Program-made: the position numbers and the translations under genes
Shown: in pieces, positions 57,245-64,000 of the stretch
How the letters are laid out: every line of letters starts with the position of its first letter
How positions within the stretch are numbered: the first letter of the stretch is position 1
Notes under the pieces: model-generated
Database searches by the model: none
The model's input: the letters and a program-made list of their open reading frames with translations, nothing else
Told to the model about the DNA's origin: nothing
Origin: Megaustenia siamemsis
Taxonomy: Eukaryota; Mollusca; Gastropoda; Stylommatophora; Ariophantidae
Assembly: GCA_032433765.1 (NCBI GenBank)
Contig: JAVIAB010000024.1
Span: 16,838,648-16,902,647, forward strand
DNA: 64,000 nt
Direction: 5' to 3'

Positions 57245-57320
57245 TTTGTGAGCTGCGATAGAGCAGAGGCTGGTGAACCGGTTAACAGGGGCTTGGGTTC
57301 AATCCCGGTTGAAAACATTT
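57245..57320 (+). mobile_element. tRNA-like SINE head
   Basis: GCGATAGAGCAGAGGCTGG then, about 35 bp on, GGGTTCAATCCCGG (a strong B box). Spacing fits a tRNA-derived head. Repeat C follows 160 bp downstream and could be its body. Confidence 0.5.
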
Positions 57321-57479
57321 CAAGGTTCGCTCAGTTATAAACGGGTACCAGAATTTTTTTTTTTATTTATTTATTTTTTTTTTTGTGGGGGGGGGGCGCG
57401 TCACTGGCGTGGTGTTGACCACGTCACTCAAAAAAAAAACGATAATCAGGGACTATGGATGTTTCTTTCTGGTGCTCAC

Positions 57480-57620
57480 TCGTCGGCTAATTAGGAAATC
57501 GCCTTTGCGTTCACTGGTTGAGTGGGCGTGGTTGCGCTTTGTCGCTAGTTTAAAACAATGCCGCGATATTTGCGCCTTTAGGCCCTGACACGCCCCGTCT
57601 TCGCCATGGGTAGATTTCTA
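57480..57620 (+). mobile_element. Repeat C, copy 2
   Basis: GAGTGGGCGTGGTTGCGCTT, TGTCGCTAGTTTAAA, GATATTTGCGCCTTTAGG and CGTCTTCGCCATGGGTAGA. Opposite orientation to 49195-49345. Confidence 0.7.
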
Positions 57621-57627
57621 TCTGTCG

Positions 57628-57628
57628 A

Positions 57629-57713
<85 letters not shown>
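57628..57713. repeat. (CTGT)n microsatellite, ~21 repeats
   Basis: An uninterrupted CTGT run ends in CTATCCGC. Confidence 0.97.
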
Positions 57714-57714
<1 letters not shown>

Positions 57715-58242
57715 CGCTATCGTAAAAACGATTTTGTTAATTAAACGGGTAGATTTGCGTAACAGTATTTTGCCCAGGTTGTGTCCATTCTGAAACCTAC
57801 TCTTTTCGAAGTTCAACTTCCGAGAGTTTTTTAACGTGCGGAAGTGCACACGGGACCTCCCTGTCCAGAAGTCGACGTCTACCTTTAGACTCCACCCCCC
57901 CCCCACCCCACTATCCCCCACCTTAAAGAAATGAGTAGTTGCCTGTCTTACCTGCCCTTAAAATGACCCTAAAGTGGGCGTATATATGTTAGACTAATTT
58001 CTGCGCTTCTTATACCAACATATCCGATTTCAACCCTACATTTTAATGTATAGAGTTGTCTTCCCTCTTCGCTCCTTACTCGCTTTGCCAGACTGATAAG
58101 TCTGTTTCCAGGAGCACCACTTAGAGGTGGAGTAGGGACCTGATCCTATCTGTTTTTAGCCGATCCTGACGCACGGAGTCAGCTGTGGGTAGTCGACCAC
58201 TCTCAGCTCCCTTGCTGGACGGGCAACTTGCCCCCATCTCCC
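57714..58242. other. No recognisable feature
   Basis: C runs at about 57893-57904. No gene was seen. Confidence 0.4.
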
Positions 58243-59153
58243 CATATAGATACTAAAATGTATATTCCTATGAAATGCAATAAGCAGGTAAATGAATTTA
58301 AATATTTGGGAACTTTGTTAACCTCAGACGGAAGATGTACAAAAGAGGTGAGATGCAGAATGGCTCAGGCAAAAGCAGCTTTTCAAAAAATGAGGAAGAT
58401 ACTATGCAATCCATTTTTGACAATAGAAGCAAGAAAAATAGGTCTTAAATGTTATGCAGCAAAAGAAAAGTAAAGTACCCCGTCACGCCAAGTGGCGTAT
58501 AGGGAATATGGTGTTAGTGACCATAAATTTTACAGACCTTCGGCACATGATTTTTGGGGTAATGTGGTCGGTATTACGCCCATGCCGCTTTACTTTCCCA
58601 GAAAAAAATCTGCTACCCATTAAAGGCTGGGTGAGCCGGAAGTCATCGATTGGGATCGAACCCTACCTCTTGTCCTTTGTTAGATCACTAACCACTGAGC
58701 TATCGCGGCTCCCTAAATGTTATGTAGAGCCAGTCTTAACATATGGATGTGAATCATGGACAATAAGACAACAGACAAGAAAATCACTGGAGTCTGTAGA
58801 AATGTGGTTTTACAGAAGAATGTTGAGAATACCACGGACAGCTAAGAAGAGCAATGAAAACATTCTGAAAGAGGCCAAAGCAATTAAGAGAGCTAATTTC
58901 CAATATTAGGAAGAAACAATCATCATTTTTTGGCCATGTAATGAGAAGAGAACAACTGGAATATATTGTAATAACTGGGAAAATTGATGGACGAAGAGAT
59001 AGAGGGAAGCAAAGAGAAAGGATACCAGATAGCTTTAAGAGAATGGCTTGGGAGAAGGTCAACAACAGAAATGATAAATAGCTGTCGAGATCGAAAGTTG
59101 TGGAGAGACATGATAACCAACGCCAGCAGGCCGGGTACTTGATGATGATGATT
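58243..59153 (+). mobile_element. LINE-A ORF2 C-terminal part, split by SINE-A
   Basis: The best LINE-A copy, sense on the plus strand. Before the SINE: MKCNKQVNEFKYLGTLLTSD, GRCTKEVRCRMAQAKAAFQK and CNPFLTIEARK. After it: CYVEPVLTYGCESWTIRQQT, RKSLESVEMWFYRRMLRIPR, SSFFGHVMRREQLEYIVITG, KIDGRRDRGKQRERIPDS and DRKLWRDMITNASRPGT. It then ends in TACTTGATGATGATGATT, the 3' tail. The 5' truncation lies after the RT catalytic core. Apart from the SINE and one or two frameshifts it is well preserved. Confidence 0.92.
58460..58713 (-). mobile_element. SINE-A copy 4 nested in LINE-A, 14-bp TSD
   Basis: The minus strand has TAGCTCAGTGGTTAG (A box, 58688-58702) and GGTTCGATCC (B box, 58653-58662), the cleanest pol III promoter of the family. 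The body ends with GACGGGGTACTTTACTTTTC. TAAATGTTATGCAG at 58446-58459 and TAAATGTTATGTAG at 58714-58727 are the target-site duplication (one mismatch). Removing one repeat and the SINE restores the LINE-A reading across the site. Confidence 0.93.
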
Positions 59154-59224
59154 AAATGCAATACCCAACACATGAATGGGTTTTTTTTTTGTTTACATTT
59201 CTGGTTCACGTTACTTTTAAAAGA
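59154..59224. other. Short flank
   Basis: T run at 59181-59190. Nothing else was recognised. Confidence 0.4.
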
Positions 59225-59560
59225 TTAGTTAAGGTCAAGGTAAAGTACGAGACTTGAACCGGCGTCTTAGCACGCGAGTTTTTACCCACATGTGCTCAGC
59301 CGCCTATCCAGAAGTGTTCGGAGACTTCTGGATAGTGTCGCTCCAAGCATCGAAACTCACGATGTGAGGGGGCATTCATTACCTTCCCAGAGTACTACCC
59401 TGGTACCCATTACTGCAACTGGCTGGGTCGACCGCGGGAGTATTTTTTCTAACCATGAGTACAATTCACACTGCTTCCAACAGGAATCGAACACGGGTTG
59501 TCCGAACGTCAGGAGCTGAGTCGGGTGGTTTTCCCAACTAGGCTACCGAGGCCCCCTTTT
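59225..59560 (-). mobile_element. Composite tRNA-derived SINE with internal hairpin
   Basis: On the minus strand the right end begins CCTCGGTAGCCTAGTTGGGA (A box) with GTGTTCGATTCCTG (B box) about 50 bp on. The left end carries a second tRNA-like piece, TGCTAAGACGCCGGTTCAAG (B-box-like). Between them ATCCAGAAGT and ACTTCTGGAT (59306-59333) form a perfect 10-bp stem with an 8-nt loop. Confidence 0.6.
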
Positions 59561-59610
59561 AAAGAGATAAAGTCGTTGATGGTCGTCACAATTATGGAAC
59601 CTGAGTTAGA

Positions 59611-59710
59611 CATCATCATCAAGTAACAAGCCTGCTGGCGAAGGTGATCATGTCTCTCCACAACTTTCGATCTCAACATTTATTATTTCTGTTGTTGACC
59701 TTCTGCCGGA
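59611..59710 (-). mobile_element. LINE-A 3' fragment (~100 bp)
   Basis: CATCATCATCAAGTAACAAG, then GGTGATCATGTCTCTCCACA and TTCTGTTGTTGACCTTCTGC, where the match ends. Confidence 0.8.
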
Positions 59711-59842
59711 GTTAAACAGAACCAGCATATTAAATTAGGGGACGCAACCACATTAAGTCAAGAGCGCCAATTAAAGATAATATTATAACCCTTGAATAGT
59801 ATTATTAATAATAATAATAGTAATAATAATAATAGTAATAGT

Positions 59843-59965
59843 CAAGTATCATGCCTGCTGGCGTAGGTGATCATGTCTCTTCACAACTTTCGATCTCGAC
59901 AGCTACTTATCATTTCTGTTGTTGACCTTCTGCCAAACCATTCTCTTAAACTGGCTGATATCGTT
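59843..59965 (-). mobile_element. LINE-A 3' fragment (~120 bp)
   Basis: GTCAAGTATCATGCCTGCTG then GGTGATCATGTCTCTTCACA and TGACCTTCTGCCAAACCATT. A TAATAA run precedes it where the usual (ATG)n tail would be. Confidence 0.8.
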
Positions 59966-60673
59966 TGCATTTTGTCGGATATTGGAGTGGTATTAACAGT
60001 AAGGAAATAGGTCTACACATGCTCTCAACTTGTACAAATCTCGTGTGTGTTTTGTTATACTGATAAAACATCTCATACACATTCTAAGCCGCAAGATGCA
60101 TAACATAGTGCAATGCAGTAATAAGTGTACAAATAAGAATATGATACCCTTAGAACAAGGTATGGTATAGGACTATCTTTGCTTTTACCCTAGGTAACGG
60201 GAGGGTGGACGTTTGGTGGTCTATAGCTCGTTTCAAATCATGTGCCCAACTTCAAAACGCTATTACTCTCTAACCATTTGTTAAGAACTGTTGAAATTTT
60301 CCAAATGTTATTAGAATGCAAAAGACCCTTTAAATGTATATTTAACAAATATCTTGCAGCTGCAGTTTTCTTAAAGCGGCGAATTTCTTTGATGTTTGTC
60401 AAAATTGTAAATTGTGAACCCCTAAAGAATAGAAATTACCGTAGTTGCTGGTCTATGATTAATTTTCACTAGGTAAAGGCGTGGCCGTAACGGGGAAATA
60501 ACTTAATAAGACAAAACACCAGGAGAATTATTGTCTGCTCAGTTCGAGGACGGACGATAATATCAAGGTATACCTGTATGTCCAATTTTCATAGTTGTGT
60601 GGTCCTGAAAAGGACCGTTTGTTGAACTAATTTAAGGTAATATAGGGGCCAACATTGTGGGGGCTATATACTT
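59966..60673. other. Flank of the Sailor-like transposon; possible left terminal region
   Basis: No gene. TTATTAGAATGCAAAAGACC at about 60308-60327 resembles the reverse complement of about 62226-62246 (ATTAGAACGCAAAAGGGG). Together they might mark subterminal inverted repeats of the transposon, but ends could not be fixed. Confidence 0.3.
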
Positions 60674-61950
60674 TCATTCTGAATCAGACGAGTCTAAAAG
60701 ATTAATAACTGTTTGGGGTTGAACATTCCACAAACCATCATTTTTCCAATATTCCTCTTCCTGTTTTAAGACGTGGTCTTCACATTTAGCCCAATAATCG
60801 TTGTCTATATTTAATAAAGCGAGATTAGCAAGAGTCTTTACATCGCATATTTTGAATGTTGTATTTTCATCTGCCACTTGTCCTTTTAATTTTGCCCAGA
60901 TTAGTTCTATTGGATTTAAATGATCATGGTAAGGTCTCAGCCTCAAACTTATATGACCGTGCTCTTGGATAATCTTATCTATTTGAAAAATCTTTGTCCT
61001 CTGTTTTTGCTTTACTAGAGATAGTAATTCAGGTTTTAAGTACATGTTATTAAATTGTATGTGCTCCTTTGTGAGCCATATCTTAATAGCATCTTTTGTA
61101 CTGGATGACGTCGGGACTTTATCTTCAAGTGCAACAATGTTGTGGTACGCTGCATTGTCCATTATTAGGCAAGATGGTCGATCTAGTGATGGGAGAACAG
61201 AATTTTCAATCCAATGTCTAAATATGTGACCATTCATCTCAGAGTGATAATCCCGATTGTCTATGGATTTTGAAAGAAAAATGAGCTCTGCATTCTGTAT
61301 TAGTCCATGTTGTGGACTACCTGCATGAGCAATTATCAAGCGCTATCCTTTGCTGCTAGGTATTAATCTCTTAATCTTTCCATCTGATGACTGCCATTCC
61401 CTTTGGTTAGTGTGGTGAGCATTGATCCATGTTTCATCCAAGTACACAATATCATAACCTTGCTTGCGCACCTCTTTTACTTCACGTAAGTACTTGCTTC
61501 TCATGACTACTATATGTGGCTTCTCACAGGTGATGTTTCGTCCATTGGAATACTTTCTGAATGTAAAGCCTGCAGCTCTCACATTCCTCCATAATGTAGA
61601 CTTTGATATTTCAATACTGTTGTTCTTTTTCAGCGATACTTTTAATTTTCTTATTGTAACAGTTTCATTCATACCAACATTTTGCGAATTTCACTTCTAA
61701 TAAGTTCACTGTCGAAATTATCCAACATTTTTGCTCTTCCTTGTGATTTTGTATATTTTGAACATTGACGGTTACGTGCTTGAATCCAGCGATTAAATGA
61801 CCGTTTAGATAAATCCAAAATGTGTCTTGTCCTATTCTCAGGGTTTTCTAAAGAATGAAATAATCTTCCTCGTTTAGCCTCTTTGCAAAAATAGTTATAC
61901 ATTTTTATTGCGATGTTTTGTAAACTGCAGGATTTCATTTTAAGACTCAT
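60674..61950 (-). pseudogene. IS630-Tc1-mariner transposase, Sailor-like (DD83E by my count)
   Basis: Transposase of about 424 residues on the minus strand. The N-terminal part (61669-61950) is helix-rich with KRSFNRWIQARN. A one-base frameshift near 61672-61680 leads into 61343-61672 with STLWRNVRAAGFTFRK and IVYLDETWINAHHT (first Asp). A single TAG stop at 61340-61342 interrupts SSKG/RLIIAHAG in frame. The rest (60674-61339) has RPSCLIMDNAAYHN (second Asp) and RPYHDHLNPIELIWAKLKGQ (catalytic Glu), ending LLDSSDSE. I count 83 residues between the second Asp and the Glu. That is far longer than the mariner and Tc1 spacing of about 34 and close to the published Sailor (DD82E) group. Only two lesions were seen, so inactivation looks recent. 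Confidence 0.85.
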
Positions 61951-62309
61951 GATAAATGTTATCGTTCCACGTCTCTACCTATGAATGAACGGAAATGGAA
62001 CACACAATGCCTCGTGTTTTCTACAAGTGTCTAATTGTGTCAGACAACCCCGGTGGAAAGCGTGCAAAAACGTCAATTGTACCGTGTAGGGATTTTAATC
62101 GCTATTTTAAAATTAAAATACTGTAAACACTAAGTTTTGACTACATCAATGGGTCGTTATAAATTTATATAAATCAAATAAGCAATAATATTAACCAAAT
62201 GTTTTTTTTTTAATAAAATAAATCCCCTTTTGCGTTCTAATCATTATAACTTTACATGCAAATTTTGAAAAAATTACAAAAAGGGGTTAAAAAGATATCG
62301 ATTTTAAAT
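61951..62309. other. Right flank of the Sailor-like transposon
   Basis: AT-rich; T run at about 62201-62211. A possible right terminal region lies near 62215-62290 (see left flank). No gene. Confidence 0.35.
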
Positions 62310-62932
62310 TTTCAACCATGTTTTCTTCCAGTGGTCTCCATTTCAACCTTGTTTTCGTCCCGTGGTCTCCCTTTCAACCTTGTTTTCTTCCCGTGGTCTC
62401 CATTTCGACTTTGTTTTCTTCCCGTGGTCTCCCTTTCAACCTTGTTTACTTCCCGTGGTCTTCCTTTCTACTTGTTTTCTTCCCGTGGTCTCCCTTTCTA
62501 CTTGTTTTCTTCCCGTGGTCTCCCTTTCTACTTGTTTTCTTCTCGTGGTCTCCTTTTCAACCTTGTTTTCTTCCCGTGGTCTCCCTTTCTACTTGTTTTC
62601 TTCCCGTGGTCTCCCTTTCTACTTGTTTTCTTCCGTGGTCTCCCTTTCTGCTTGTTTTCTTCCCGTGGTCTCCCTTTCTACTTGTTTTCTTATCGTGGTG
62701 TCCCTTTCTACTTGTTTTCTTCTCGTTGTCTCCCTTTCTACTTGTTTTCTTCCCGTGGTCTCCCTTTCTATTTGTTTTCTTCCCGTGGTCTCCCTTTCAA
62801 CCTTGTTTTCTTCCCGTGGTCTCCCTTTCTACTTGTTTTCTTCTCGTGGTCTCCATTTCTACTTGTTTTCTTCTCGTGGTCTCCCTTTCTACTTGTTTTC
62901 TTCTCGTGGTCTCCCTTTCGACCTTGTTTTTA
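62310..62932. repeat. Minisatellite, mixed 30- and 31-bp units, ~20 copies
   Basis: The 30-bp form is TTCCCGTGGTCTCCCTTTCT then ACTTGTTTTC. The 31-bp form has CAACCTTGTTTTC instead. Mixing the two shifts frame repeatedly, yet all three plus frames stay open for 205-234 codons because no unit contains a stop. A composition effect, not a gene. Confidence 0.95.
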
Positions 62933-62934
62933 TA

Positions 62935-63340
62935 ATCATGTGCCATACCGGTTGGAGTAGGCGATCGTGTCCTTCCACAATCTTCTATTAACAGTGCATC
63001 GTATCAGTTCTTTTGTTGACTGTTTTCCATGCACTGACACCAAGCTTTCTAGTATTTTCTCTTTGTCATCTGCGATCTCTCTTTCCCTGTATTTTGCCTA
63101 TCATTACCAAGTACTCCAACTTTCCCCTTCTCATGATGTGCCCGACAAATGTTGATTGTTTCTCTCTGAAGTTTTTTAGGAGCTCCCTTTTTGTGTTGGC
63201 CTCTCTGAGAATTTCTTCATTGGTCTTTTCAGCTGTCCAGGGAATTGTCAACATTCTTCTGAGAAATGCCATCTCTGTGGCCTCTAATCGTCTTGTCATG
63301 TGTTTGTCTACATCTCAGACCTCAGTAAATTATGTAGAGT
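62935..63340 (-). mobile_element. LINE-B 3' fragment
   Basis: The minus strand reads TRRLEATEMAFLRRMLTIPW, TAEKTNEEILREANTKRELL, KQSTFVGHIMRRGKLEYLVM and IGKIQGKRDRR, followed by decayed sequence to the 3' end ATAATCATGTGCCATACCGG. Same tail as 34503 and 53.6 kb. Confidence 0.87.
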
Positions 63341-63515
63341 GAATTGGGGGGGGGGGGGATAAATCCGAAGCAGATAGAAATGTTTACAGCTACACAATTA
63401 TAGAGGTCACTTTTCATAAATAAAACAGTGTTGGAACTTCACAAAGACAAATGCAAGATTATGCCATTGCAAAACTTATATTATCTCTCTCTCTCTCTTT
63501 CTATATATATCCCAT
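63341..63515. other. No gene; G and CT runs
   Basis: G run at about 63347-63358 and CT run at about 63484-63499. Confidence 0.45.
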
Positions 63516-63770
63516 GTGTTACCGGGGACTCATTATGAGGGAGGTAAAGAATAGTGACACTGTGACCTTCCAGGCATGTCGTAAGAGGCGACTAAGGAGA
63601 TTGATCGATGGTTTGACAAGCTGTCATTGTAAAAAAATATTGTTAAGGAAACAGCGCCATAGATTTTAGTGCAGTGATCTCTGCAATATGTGCCACTTTG
63701 GCACGCAAGGTTTCTGTTTTTGAGATTGTGGTTCTGCCCTATGTGCTGTCTTCGGCTCGAAAGGACAATA
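63516..63770 (+). mobile_element. Repeat D, copy in opposite orientation
   Basis: Runs GTTACCGGGGACTCATTATG, CAGGCATGTCGTAAGAGGCG, AGTGCAGTGATCTCTGCAAT, then TGTGCTGTCTTCGGCTCGAA. It is the reverse complement of 28133-28365 with scattered differences and extends further on the GTTACCGGGG side. Confidence 0.8.
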
Positions 63771-63783
63771 TAAATATATATAT

Positions 63784-64000
63784 CATCATCATCATCAGCA
63801 TCATCAAGTACCATGCCTGCTGCCGTAGGTGATCATGTCTCTCCACAACTTTCGATCTCGACAGTTATTTATCATTTCTGTTGTTGACCTTCTGCCAAGC
63901 CATTCTCTTAAGCTGTCTGGTATCTTTTCTCTTTGCTTCCCTCTATCTCTTCGTTCCTCAATTTTTCCCAGTTATTACAATATATTCCAGCTGTTCCCTT
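63784..64000 (-). mobile_element. LINE-A 3' fragment, runs off the window
   Basis: CATCATCATCATCAGCATCA tail, then AAGTACCATGCCTGCTGCCG, GGTGATCATGTCTCTCCACA and TTCTGTTGTTGACCTTCTGC. Still matching LINE-A at the last base. Confidence 0.88.

Noticed and set aside
58454..58909. 151-codon ORF as a single gene
   Set aside because: It runs from SINE-A sequence into LINE-A coding sequence across the nested insertion border. A chimeric opening.
58784..59209. 141-codon minus-strand ORF
   Set aside because: Shadow of the plus-strand LINE-A tail. Similar shadows lie opposite the other LINE-A and LINE-B fragments (for example 3139-3624, 34517-34855).

Overview
KIND OF ORGANISM. The window is animal nuclear DNA dominated by repeats, with no bacterial features: no operons, no ribosome-binding sites, and no long ORFs outside transposons and tandem arrays. 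It holds many APE-type non-LTR retrotransposon (LINE) relics, several tRNA-derived SINE families with target-site duplications (TSDs), a mariner transposon, a second IS630-Tc1-mariner transposon, and an unusual density of minisatellites. The LINE proteins (EN-RT with C-terminal tail; RNase H-bearing types) resemble those I know as common in molluscs, so a gastropod-like mollusc is my best guess. That is inference, not proof. No intact cellular protein-coding gene was found.

LOCAL NAMES. LINE-A: 3' tail of (ATG)n; mostly 100-400 bp 3' fragments. LINE-B: related tail domain. LINE-G: (GAA)n-type tail, C-terminus ending in a DLCSTGS-like motif. LINE-H, LINE-I and LINE-J: further C-terminal or N-terminal fragments. 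RNase H LINEs: jockey-like relics. SINE-A and SINE-B: tRNA-derived. Repeats C, D and E: dispersed families I could not classify. Family labels are mine.

LAYOUT. 1-13 kb: minisatellites (36, 28 and 53 bp units), LINE-A, RNase H LINE relic, SINE-A with TSD. 13-21 kb: LINE relics, 33-bp array, SINE heads, long unannotated stretches. 21.5-27.4 kb: a near-identical 2.97-kb tandem duplication carrying LINE-B, E, H and G fragments. 27.8-29.6 kb: decayed plus-strand LINE pieces (RNase H, zinc-knuckle-like, YADD). 29.8-33 kb: AT-rich, repeat-poor. 33-34.1 kb: CpG-rich, the only plausible promoter or first-exon region. 34.2-38.8 kb: LINE and SINE mosaic with nested insertions. 39.1-40.4 kb: mariner with one frameshift. 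40.5-42.7 kb: a LINE with an inverted 5' part. 43.2-46.4 kb: tandem arrays (30, 136 and 22 bp). 46.4-52.3 kb: LINE endonuclease relic, SINEs, 22-bp array. 52.9-59.2 kb: LINE-B and LINE-A bodies, a LINE endonuclease, and a SINE nested in a LINE. 59.2-64 kb: composite SINE, a Sailor-like transposase pseudogene, a 30/31-bp array, and more LINE 3' ends.

HOW IT WORKS TOGETHER. This is a layered insertion history rather than a pathway. LINE reverse transcriptases probably mobilised the SINEs in trans, as is usual for such families, though the partner LINE cannot be named from this window. Two nested insertions with clear TSDs give relative ages: LINE-A is older than SINE-A at 58.5 kb, and LINE-A is older than LINE-G at 36.5 kb. 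Coordinates of decayed repeats are good to roughly 10-30 bp. All alignments were done by eye.
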